Source: Pinguiococcus pyrenoidosus (Eukaryota; Sar; Pinguiophyceae; Pinguiochrysidales; Pinguiochrysidaceae). Taken from it: DNA of 42,997 nt. Made by a program: the position numbers and the translations under genes. Below, one piece after another: positions 1 through 9,200 of this stretch. The notes under the pieces are model-generated. The model ran no database searches. It was given only the letters and a program-made list of their open reading frames with translations, and was not told the origin of the DNA. The first letter of the stretch is position 1; the number at the start of each line of letters is the position of its first letter. The stretch spans positions 1 to 42,997 of the forward strand of contig JAAMXY010000372.1 in NCBI GenBank assembly GCA_019677205.1. The letters are read 5' to 3'.

Positions 1-844
1 GCGCCTGGGCGGAGCTGCTCAGGGTGCGCTTCGCACGCTCACAAGCGGTGCGAAGGCGGCGGAGCGCACGCTGGTTGCCGCGGATGTCCTTCTTGAACTT
101 GCGCTTGAAGTCGGTGATGAAGTGCTCCACCATGCGGTTGTCAAAGTCTTCTCCGCCGAGGTGGGTGTCTCCGTTGGTGGCCTTGACCTCGAAGATGCCG
201 TCCTCGATGGTGAGCAGGCTCACGTCGAAGGTGCCGCCGCCGAGATCGAAGATGAGCACGTTGCGCTCGCCGCCCTTCTTGTCCAGGCCGTAGGCGATGG
301 CCGCCGCGGTCGGCTCGTTGATGATGCGCAGGACGTTGAGGCCGGAGATGGTGCCGGCGTCCTTGGTGGCCTGGCGCTGCGAGTCGTTGAAATACGCCGG
401 CACGGTGATGACGGCGGAGCTCACTTCCCGGCCGATGTAGGCCTCCGCGATCTCCTTCATCTTGGTGAGCACCATGGAGCTAATCTCCTCGGCGAGGAAC
501 TTCTTCTGCTCGCCCTTGAAGGTCACCTCGATCTGGGGCTTGGAGCCCGGGCCCTCCACGACCTTGAAAGGCCAGTGCGTCATGTCGCGCTGCACGAGCT
601 CGTCGTCGAAGCGACGGCCGATGAGGCGCTTGGCGTCGAACACGGTGTTCGTCGCGTTCATGGCCGTCTGGTTCTTGGCGGCATCTCCGATGAGACGCTC
701 CGTCTCGGTGAACGCGACGTAGCTCGGCGTCGTGCGGTTGCCCTGGTCGTTGGCAATGATCTCCACGCGGTCATTCTGCCACACGCCCACGCAGGAGTAG
801 GTCGTGCCGAGGTCGATGCCGACGGCTTCACCGTCAGTAGCCAT
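1..844 (-). CDS. HSP70: Cytosolic HSP70 chaperone, N-terminal part (cut by window edge)
   Basis: Reading leftwards from the ATG at 844 gives an uninterrupted 281-residue HSP70 ATPase-domain start, beginning [20 protein letters not shown]. Family signatures are visible: the phosphate-binding IDLGTTYS near residue 10, then [21 protein letters not shown], the second signature [12 protein letters not shown] near residue 200, and GGEDFDNR. The protein runs off the window at about residue 281, so the rest of the nucleotide-binding domain, the substrate domain and the C-terminal motif that would settle the compartment are missing. The absence of a leader before the ATPase core points to the cytosolic/nuclear form. 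HSP70 folds nascent and stress-damaged proteins using ATP together with J-proteins and exchange factors. No intron is seen in this part. It lies head-to-head with the Sec14-like gene. Confidence 0.97.
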   Translation of the reverse strand, partial: MATDGEAVGIDLGTTYSCVGVWQNDRVEIIANDQGNRTTPSYVAFTETERLIGDAAKNQTAMNATNTVFDAKRLIGRRFDDELVQRDMTHWPFKVVEGPGSKPQIEVTFKGEQKKFLAEEISSMVLTKMKEIAEAYIGREVSSAVITVPAYFNDSQRQATKDAGTISGLNVLRIINEPTAAAIAYGLDKKGGERNVLIFDLGGGTFDVSLLTIEDGIFEVKATNGDTHLGGEDFDNRMVEHFITDFKRKFKKDIRGNQRALRRLRTACERAKRTLSSSAQA

Positions 845-1404
845 GCTGAGAAGCTGCGGAAGCGAAAGTGTGCACGAAAGAACCGAAACACTCTGCGGCG
901 CTTCGGATGGCTGGGGAGTTCTAGCCGCTGTGCACCACTCAGTTTCCTGAAGACTTTGGAATCCAGAAGAGCACGCTCCTCTGGGCTATGATTCACCCAA
1001 ATAGTATTTCAATTTTTTCGAATGATTCCATCCACTGGATTTTGAATTTTCTTCGCGCATGAGATGTGCAAGATAGAAAGATCTCGAATTGTTCTCGAAG
1101 CTTTCCCCTATTCCTCGCTGATTCAGCCACCTCAAGCAGCGCTCCAGATCGAAGCCGCCAGCCAGCCACCGAATCACGCGGCGTCGATCGTCCGCGGGCT
1201 AGCGGGCGCACATGCACCGAATTATCGTTTCCGTAACCTCTATCGATCCAGACGCACAACCTTGCGGCTGCGCGGCTGATGTCTTCTTTTCTTTCCGATG
1301 TGCGCGATTCCTTCGTGCGCTTTTCGGCTCTTTTCCACATCCCTTGTCACGCGCCGGCGCGGCCTTGTCAGAGGAGTTGCCGGCGTCCACGTGCGCGTTG
1401 AAGC
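845..1404. promoter_or_regulatory. Divergent promoter region between HSP70 and the Sec14-like gene
   Basis: The 560 bp between the two start codons contains no convincing gene. It includes an AT-richer stretch at about 989-1062. Two sites resemble partial heat-shock elements (inverted GAA/TTC units): TTCCTGAA at 944-951 and TTCTCGAA at 1092-1099, the latter with a further GAA at 1086-1088 at imperfect spacing. Heat-shock elements are expected upstream of HSP70. Neither site is a perfect three-unit element, so the assignment is tentative. No TATA box is clear. Confidence 0.4.
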
Positions 1405-2870
1405 ATGCGGCGCATCCGCTCCAGGCTTGGGAGCCGGCGGAAGAGCTTGGACTCTCCTGTGGCCTCTGCTGCGCCGGAACTCAAAGTGGCGATCCCACCG
1501 AAATGGAGCGCGTCCGAGCGCGAGGCGCTGGCGCAGCTGCGCGCGGCCATCAAGCCGGAGCTCCAACAGGCGCTTCCGTTCCCGGAGGTGGTGGGAGAGC
1601 GGCGCTTGCTGCGGTTTTTGAGAGGCCACGCGTATCAAGTTGACAAGTGCGCGGACAAGATGCGGCGGATGCTGCAATGGCGCAAAAGCGCGGGCATCGA
1701 CAGCATCCGAGCCGACATTATGCAGTCGCGCGTCACGGGCCCGCAGATGCTGCCAAAGTACGAGGAGATGCGGCGCATTTATCCCATCCATCTGCCTTCG
1801 AGGCGCTGCGTCGACATCCGTGGCACCATGGTGACGATCGAGCGCTTCGCCTTCCGCGTCGAGGAGGCTCTGATTGTGCTGAGCCCGGTACGTGTGCCCC
1901 CGCCCGATGTCTGCCAACTCCTTGGTGGTGTGACCTGACGTGCGCGGGGGCCGATCTGCAGGAGGACATTCTCCGCTTTCACTTCTACGTGATGGAGCTC
2001 AAGGTCCTGATCCTGGAGAGACACTGCGATGACTTAGACCGCGAAAGAGAAGAGAGAATGCTGGCAGGCGACATCAGCGCCTTCCCAAGGAGCGGTGAAG
2101 GCTGGGGAGCCCTGTCTCGGCTGATCGTGATACGAGACTTCAAGGGCTTCCAGCTCGGAGCGGTGGCGAACACCAAGTGTCGAAATCTCATCATGGACAT
2201 CATCAGGACCACCTCCGACTACTACCCAGAGCTGATGGAGAAATGCTTCATGATCAATGTGCCCGCTCTCTTCAGCACCGCGTGGCGCATCGCAAAGACG
2301 GCCTGCGAAAAAGCCACGGTGGAGAAAATCTCCATCAACGGCAAGAACTACCTGGCCGACATGCTGAAGCGCATCGATGCGGAGCAGCTTCCCCACTTCC
2401 TCGGAGGAGAAAACACCGCCGTCTCCTATGAAAGCCTGGGAGAGGATCCGGACGTCTGTCTGCCAATCGACGGTGAACAGACGCGCCGGCTTTGCGAGCA
2501 GATCGTGGCCACGGGCGGAGGCACCCAGTTCGAGAGCGACGTCTGGTCACCCGCCGCCACGGAAGCGCCGGCGCAGGACGTCAAGGCGGAGGACAGTGGA
2601 AACCCGGTGAACGTTGGCAGCACAGAGCACATCTTGCGGCAGAAGCAGACACGTGAAGTCGTAACGTTCATGTCGTTCATCAAGTGGCTGCTGGTGACGC
2701 TGCAATCGCAGGTTATGTTCGTCTTCGCGCTCGGTTTTGGGTCTCTGAAGCTGGTGAACAACTTTCTCATCGGTCCGTTCAGAGACATGGTAGCCGCAAC
2801 TGTCCTGGTAGTCTTTGCGTGGTCCCTTCCGACTGCAGTGTCCAAAGCGAGGCAGCCCGATCCGCAGTGA
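1405..2870 (+). CDS. Sec14-like CRAL-TRIO lipid-transfer protein with C-terminal membrane segments
   Basis: Two exons, 1405-1887 and 1962-2870, are joined across a 74-nt intron (GTACGT donor, CTGCAG acceptor, phase 0) to give 463 residues. Residues about 45-100 look like the CRAL-TRIO N helical domain (ERRLLRFLRGHAYQVDKCADK). Residues about 110-315 carry the lipid-binding CRAL-TRIO fold, with LSRLIVIRDFKGFQL, a DYYPELMEKCFMINVP motif and LPHFLGGE, all hallmarks of Sec14 relatives. The family moves phosphatidylinositol and other lipids between membranes and supports phosphoinositide signalling. After an acidic linker the C-terminal 80 residues hold two hydrophobic stretches (around FIKWLLVTLQ to LGFGSLKLV, and DMVAATVLVVFAWSL), implying membrane anchoring, which is not typical of soluble yeast Sec14. 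It lies tail-to-tail with the hydrolase. Ligand is unknown. Confidence 0.9.
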
Positions 2871-3011
2871 GCAGCTCCACCGCCTCGGCCATCGCGCACT
2901 GTAAGTACGCCAGTCCACGTAGCGAGCCTTTGCGCAGCACTTTGCAGCCCATCCTGGCGCCTGTGAAGTTGTCTATGGAAGACATGATTTTCTTGTCTAT
3001 CTGGCCTCCAT

Positions 3012-3065
3012 CGTCTCTGCGGCCTCCTTCGTCTCTGCGGCCTCCTTCGTCTCTGCGGCCTCCTT
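3012..3065. repeat. 18-bp tandem repeat, 3 copies
   Basis: The unit cgtctctgcggcctcctt is repeated three times without mismatch at 3012-3029, 3030-3047 and 3048-3065. A degenerate partial copy precedes it and another follows. It lies between the convergent stop codons of the Sec14-like and hydrolase genes, probably in 3' untranslated sequence. It carries no recognisable gene. Confidence 0.9.
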
Positions 3066-3131
3066 CGTTTCCGTCGTCTCGCTTGTTCAGCACCTTGGTT
3101 GCGTCTGCGAAATTCCTTGACCTTGGCTTGC

Positions 3132-4328
3132 TCAGCACAGTCGCGACGCGATGAACTTCTCCGCTTCCTCCAGGACGAGGGACGTATCATTCGAGATGAT
3201 GTCATGTCGGAGACCTTCGCAAACGCGGAGGGACTTTTGGTCCGCTGCGGTCTGGGACACCTAGAGCCACGTGCCCGTAAGCGTGCTGCACGCACAGCTT
3301 ACTTGCTGCACTTCCCTGCTCACCTCCATCAGAAGCTCGGACCCTTCGTACGCAACGATTTGGTCCTGCGGGTCGTGCAGAATCATGAAGGGAAAATCGA
3401 CCTGCTCCAGGCTCCTTTCAATCTGCTGGATCCAGGGCACCAGGGCAGCAGCAGTGGCATAGCGCTGCCGATCCTGGTACCGCAGAGGATCCACTTGATT
3501 GGCCTTGATGACTGTTTCATCCGCCCAGATCAACGCATCATCCGTGGCCTTGTCGATGAACGCTGGGAGCTGCGCCCTGCGATGCGTCAGCATTACTCAG
3601 CTCCTGGTGAGTTCTGTATTTGACCATTTCGTCCTCAGCAGGCCTACCTCGGTACAAGGGGAGCGATGAGGTTCCGAAGGATCCACACGACGCTCTCCGG
3701 CGGCAAGAAAGCCTTCAGCGCGGGTGCGATGAACATGACGCCGTAGAGCCTGTCCACGAAGTCTCTCTCCACTTCGGACGCAGCGCTGCTGCAGCGAGAT
3801 TCAAGACTTCTCAGTATACCCTACGCACATGGCTCTGGTGCCTCCCTCCTCCTGGACTTACCGAGAGAGGGAGCGGATCTTCAAACCAACGTTCATCGCG
3901 GCCCCGGCGCCCATGGATCCGCCGGCCAAAGCATACGGCAGAAGGCTCAGCCGACGGAGCTGCTCCGCGTCGTGCGACAGGGGCTCCTCCAAGTTGTATT
4001 CTGCGGGAGCGAGCGCCCGTGGGCCCGCAAAGAGAGCAACGACGGAGAAAGCTTCTTCGTCCAAGTGCGCGCCATCCCAGATGAGGCAGCGTTCTCCCTC
4101 GGAGTAGCCATGGCCATGGAAGTCCAAGCTCACGAGCACCACGCCACTCGCTCCCAGGCGCTCTGCGAAGGTGTCGAAGATCGGCGTGTTGCAGTGCGAC
4201 GTGAGGCCGTGAAACACGAACAGAAGGGACTTCGGTTGGCCTTCGGGCAGGTAATAGCGGAAGTGGATGCGCTGCCCGCGGCTGTTTCGAAAGTAGTTCC
4301 GCGTCGCTGGCGTCGGCCAATCACCCAT
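3132..4328 (-). CDS. Monoacylglycerol-lipase-like alpha/beta hydrolase
   Basis: Four exons read leftwards (4328-3862, 3809-3648, 3576-3324, 3260-3132), separated by introns of 52, 71 and 63 nt, give 336 residues. Reading frame and family landmarks continue across every junction. The oxyanion-hole region is FVFHGLTSH (residues 38-46). The nucleophile elbow GGSMGAG puts the catalytic serine at about 138. The acid is probably Asp281 in HDPQDQIV and the histidine His313 in EGLRHDI. This matches the serine hydrolase family of monoacylglycerol lipases, which release fatty acid and glycerol from monoglycerides; lysophospholipase activity is possible. The acceptor before 3809 could be 3 nt further on. 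The ATG at 4328 is the first in frame. There is no signal peptide. It lies head-to-head with the FPP synthase gene. Confidence 0.85.
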
Positions 4329-4683
4329 CGCTGGCACAGACGTGGCCCGAGGGCGCCAGGGACCGCAGCGCTTACGCACTGCGCCGAAGATCCACGATCT
4401 CGAGCGTCGTTGCCTCTACCAGCGCATAGTACGGGTTGGCTAAGCGCCGAGGATTCCCGAGATTTGCAGGGCGGCTCCGCTCGGTAAGCGAAATCGTTGA
4501 CCTCCCCAGTGACGCCGACGTGCACAAACTGGTTTCTCGGATTCCCCTTTCCGTTCGCTCAAACCCATTTTTGGATCTGCATCATATTGAGTTCAAATGT
4601 TGTTTTGCGAGGAACCTTTGCTCGACGTGACTTCAGCGGCGGTACCGTGCTGAACGCCGGCGTCGCGCGTCTCCTGAGCAAGG
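4329..4683. promoter_or_regulatory. Divergent promoter region, hydrolase / FPP synthase
   Basis: The 355 bp between the two start codons contains no supported gene. A T-rich, lower-GC stretch lies at about 4555-4612. It is inferred to be a shared bidirectional promoter from the head-to-head layout. No specific binding site is claimed. Confidence 0.4.
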
Positions 4684-6123
4684 ATGCAGTTCCAACTTCC
4701 GCCCATCGACCACAAGATGATGGCGCTTGGCCTTGCTGCCGCCGGCGGCGCTGCAGTCGGTGGCCTTGTGGCGTATTTCGTGGCGAAGAGGGGGAGTCTC
4801 CGCGGTTCGAGCAGGTTTCCAGGCGTCAAGGGCACTTTCAGCATCTGCTCATCGTCGTTTGCTGCTTCGTAGGCAACTGCCCCGCTACGGCGTGGCCTGC
4901 GGGAAAGCCAGAGCTGAGCGATGCGGCCCAGTACCCCGTGTACGACCTGAGCAAGCCAGCCAAGCAGAGCTTTGAGGAGATCTGTGACATGCTCATTGAG
5001 GGTAGGAGCGCCCTGAGCCTAATCCTTGTTGAACTTGGTGGTCCTCACGTTGCTTGACGCCACCCTAGAAATCGTGGCGGAGCTGCCGGAGATGTACGAA
5101 CTGCCCATGCCGGAGGTGAACTGGGTGCGCGAGATGCTCAATTACAACATCAAGGGCGGCAAGATGAACCGAGGCACCATGGTCGTGGAAGTGGGCAAGA
5201 TCCTCGCAGAGTCCCGCGGCCGTAGCCTTTCCAATGCAGACCTGGTCAAGCTCGCCGTGCTGGGCTGGTGCGTGGAGTGGCTCCAGGCCTGGCTGCTGAT
5301 GCTTGATGACGTGATGGACGACTCGACGTCCCGCCGGGGCCAACCCTGCTGGTACCGCAACGCCCACGTGCAGAAGATCGCCATCAACGACGGCGTCACG
5401 GTCGAGATGATCATGTACAAGATCCTGCGACGACACTTCGCCAACGAGCCCTGCTACCTTCAGCTCATTGATCTGTTCTTGGAGACGACCTTCCAGACTG
5501 AGGTAGGCCGAAGTCAAGGGCGCGCTATGGCGGCGATTCATTCGATCTAGGCTCACCGCAGCTCCACGCAGGTTGGACAACTGTTGGATACGCTCTGCCT
5601 GAATCTCACCCTCGAGGATTTCACGGTCGAGCGATGGACGCTGATTGTGAAGTACAAGACGGCCTTCTACAGCTTCTACCTTCCCGTTGCGCTGGGGATG
5701 ACGTACATGGGCGTCCAGAGCCAGTCCGCGTATGACACGGCACGAGACATCCTCATCACGATGGGCATCTACTTCCAGGCGCAGGACGACTATCTGGACT
5801 GCTTCGCGAGCGAAGAGGTGCTGGGGAAGCGAGGCACGGACATCTGGGACAAGAAATGTGGATGGCTCTTCGTCCACGCCTACCACCACCTAGTGGACGA
5901 CGAGCAGAAGTTCATTCTGCAGGAAAACTACGGAAAGGGCCCGGATGAAGAGAAGGAGAAGGTAGTGAAGGACCTGTACAGGGAACTAGGCTTGGAGCAA
6001 ATGTACAACACATACGAGGCAGACACGAAGGTAGCACTTGAAGACCAGATCTCCAAGGTTACGGAGCTGCCGCAGGAGATCTTCCATATATTCCTCAAGA
6101 AGATTTTCAAGCGCCAGAAGTAG
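4684..6123 (+). CDS. FPPS: Farnesyl diphosphate synthase with N-terminal hydrophobic anchor
   Basis: Four exons: 4684-about 4814, about 4873/4919-5001, 5069-5502 and 5572-6123, giving roughly 365-380 residues. The last three are fixed by clean junctions (67- and 69-nt introns). The first intron is certain in existence but its exact borders are not, because the best donor and best acceptor differ in phase. The enzyme condenses isopentenyl diphosphate with dimethylallyl/geranyl diphosphate to make FPP for sterols, dolichol, quinones and protein prenylation. Evidence includes GGKMNRG, the first Asp-rich motif LDDVMDD followed by SRRGQPCW, FQTEVGQLLD, KYKTAFYSFYLPVA, the second motif QDDYLDCF, GKRGTDIWDKKC and the C-terminal KRQK. 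Exon 1 adds a glycine/alanine-rich hydrophobic helix (ALGLAAAGGAAVGGLVAYF) followed by KRG, unusual for this normally soluble enzyme. The residue five before the first Asp-rich motif is Trp. Confidence 0.93.
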
Positions 6124-6286
6124 AGAAGCAGGGTGGCCCTTCAGATGCAAGGTAGCAGCGACGAATTGGAACTGATCAATTCCTCGGCGTCCTCTGGGAT
6201 TGAGGTTTCTTCCGCGAGCCATTCTCATCCCATCGCCGAGTCCAGCAGCCCGGACAACCCTGATGATCTCCTTGCGGCTGGTCCGT

Positions 6287-9200
6287 CTATCTTCTAGGGC
6301 CGTCGCGAACGGCCTTCTCGCGTTGCAGAAGGAGGCTCTTCGCCAGTGTCTCTAGCTTCTGAAGACGCCCTCCAGTGATCTCCGGGGGACCTGTAATCTC
6401 CCGTGGAGCCGTGCCTTCACCTGGAGCTGTGCCTTCACCTGGAGCTGTGCCTTCACCTGGAGCTGTGCCTTCACCCATAGCTGTGCAGCTACCATTGCGA
6501 TCTTTTACATCGCGGGTCTTTACGAGTGCCCTTTCGGTACCGGCTGAATTCTCCTTCGCGTAGTCTACCCCTTCCGGGGACTGAGCAAGAGCCTGTACAG
6601 CAGCCGAGACTTCGTAGTGAGCCGAGGGCTCCTCGTTCTCGTCCAGTCCCGATTCGAAGGCAGCACCCTCGGAGCTGCCTTCGACATCAGCAAGCAGCTC
6701 CTCAGGAAGCTTCCCGTCGATCTGAGTGGAATGCGAGGAAGGGAAAGCCAACGGTCCAGAAACAGGATCACCGCCAACGGTGCCGCCCACAGGGACGGGC
6801 CTGAGGACTCGTTCTTGTGCGTCTCCGTCAGTCGCCTTCCCGGATGCTCCGCTTTGCAGCCCCTGCCTCTCAGCATCTGCCTCACCAGACGTATCATCCT
6901 CCTGCCGAGCTTCCGCTTCTGCTCGCTCGCTTGCGGGAGGTGGGCTGCCTCCTGCTTGGCCACCTTGGTCCGCTGGCGGGTGCGACATAGAGACGTCCAC
7001 CAATTCATCTTTGCGTGCCACGTTCGACTGCAGACTAGCGTATTTCGATTCGAGTGGCAAGCTCAAGGAGAATGGAGTCTGTCCGCCACCCTTGGCAGCC
7101 GCCGACTCCTCCGGCGGTTTGGTTTCGGTGCCTCGCGGAACTCGAAGCGCTTGCACGGCCGCATTTCTCTCCTTCTTGACTTGCCTTAGATCCTCTTCGC
7201 GCGCCCTTAGCTCCGCCCTCAGGGCATCGGTCTCGGCCTCGTGAACGAGATCTCTTTCATCTCTTATTCGTGCGGTCTCGCGTTCTGCGTGGCGCAGCGA
7301 AACCTGCAGCTTCGCATTCTCCCGCCTCAGCAGATTGAGGACCGCGTCAGTTTTCCTGTCCCGCTCTTCCGCGTCGTAGCAAAACTGATTCCGGCGGCTT
7401 TCGGCCTTCCTAGCTTCTTCGCGCATCTGGTCTCGAAGACCGTGCGCCTCCTTTGACCCTGCGTCGACGGCCGCCTCGAGCTCTTCGATTCGTCGCTGCA
7501 GGACTTCAAGTCCGATCCGCGCACGCTCCTGCTGTGCGGCGGCCTCTCCTTCTCTCCGGGCCAACGCGCTTTTCAGATCTTCGAGTCGCAGGTTGAGGTC
7601 CAGAACCTGCCATTTGCTGAGGTCAAGAATCTCCTTCTCCCGCCGCGCAAGCCAGATGCTATCGTCTTGGAGGCGACGGAGCAGCAGGCTTCTTTCCGCG
7701 GAGAGCCTGAGACACTCGTCTATCAAAGCATCTTTCCTCAGATGCTGCAGAACCAGTTTCGATTCCTCTCTGCGAAGTGCAAGCGTCGCGTCCGCTCCGC
7801 GAGCGGAGGACGGCAGGACCTGCGACTTCTCGTCCTCTAGGCTTAGATGCAGCAGGATTCCCTCAAGCCCAACATCGTGACTTTTCGTCTTCAAGCTCTC
7901 GGGCTCCCTGCAGCGACTTGTGCAGACTTCCTGTGCCTTCAGGGCGACCAAAGCATCCAGCGGCGACGGAACACGGCCGGTGCTCATCTCGGGCAGGAAC
8001 AGCAGCAAGAACTCCCCCCATGTCGTCGTGTATTCCGAAACAGATGCGCCCTGGCTTCTGGGACCTTGCCTACCGTTGCTACGCTGCTTGTCATGAAAGC
8101 TGCGACAGACTCGTTCGAGGACTTCCAGCACCTCTGCCCACGCCCGGCGCCCTATGTATCCCCTCATCAGCTGTGCGACTGCCTTGGTGCTCCTGAACTT
8201 GTCCACGAGGGCGCGGAGCGGCACCACACCGGTGGTCACACCTCTGTGGACCTCCCTATCTGTCGCGATAAAAACGGAGCGGAGCATCTTCTCGCACTCG
8301 GGCAGGAAGCCCATGATGCTCGGAGCAGCGGCCGCGACGAGCCCAAGGCCCGCCAGGTTGCTCGCTCCGACCACGCTCTTGTCCACTTGTTTCGCTGCCT
8401 CTTGATCCAGGATGTCTCGCAGACGCCGAGCAAGTCGCCGAGTCTTCAGCCGCGACACGCTCCCCTCCGCGCGATCATTCTGGAGATCGGCTTCCTCCGC
8501 ATCTAGGAGCAGTCGAGTGCAGAGCGACTCCAAGGCCTCGCATTCGTCGCGACGCCTCTCGCTTCGCCAGAGCCTCTGATCCGTCTCCACGGCGGCTTTG
8601 GCATTCCGAAATCGGACGTCTCGGCTCTGCAGACGGACCTTGACTTGATTCAGCTGACCCGCGGCACGCCACAGGCGTTCTTCGGCATTCCGAATCTTGC
8701 CAACCTCCAGGGCAACTTGTGCCTCGTGCTTCCCAGCCCATTCGTGGAACCACCTCGCGGTGCTCACGCTGGACTGCCGTATCTGGTTTAGCTGCTGCAG
8801 AAGCTGCTCCGCCGCACGATCCGCCGCTGCTTGCGAATCCTTCGCCCTTTTCGTCCTGGACCTCAGCGAAGACACTTCCTTCTCAAGAACTTGGACGCGC
8901 TGGATCCACATCCTCTCCTTGCTCTCAAGCAGCTTGCATCTGTCTTCCAGCTGAGTATTCGCTCTGCGGCACGCTGCCTTCTCCAGGTGTTTCTCGCGCA
9001 CTTTCCGCTCCATCAGAAGCTCGAAGACCTTGCTTCTCCACTTCTGCAACAGCATGGTTACCGCGTCCGCGGCCTCGTCGGGGGAGGCAGCAGAGGGCGC
9101 CCGTGGCTTCTGCGAAGCCAGAATCACCTTCTCTTGCATCTCAATGATTGCCTTGAGGGTCTCAACCTCGTTGGAAGCTTCTGCGAGATCCTCCTCCGAT

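Noticed and set aside
122-991. 289-codon plus-strand open frame opposite HSP70
   Set aside because: It is the well-known long antisense frame created by HSP70 codon bias; it begins at GTG and encodes a biased Val/Leu/His-rich sequence with no family features.
7847-8506. Several 80-220 codon plus-strand frames inside the LRR/coiled-coil gene
   Set aside because: They lie opposite a continuous 1,428-codon frame with clear domains and show no features of their own.
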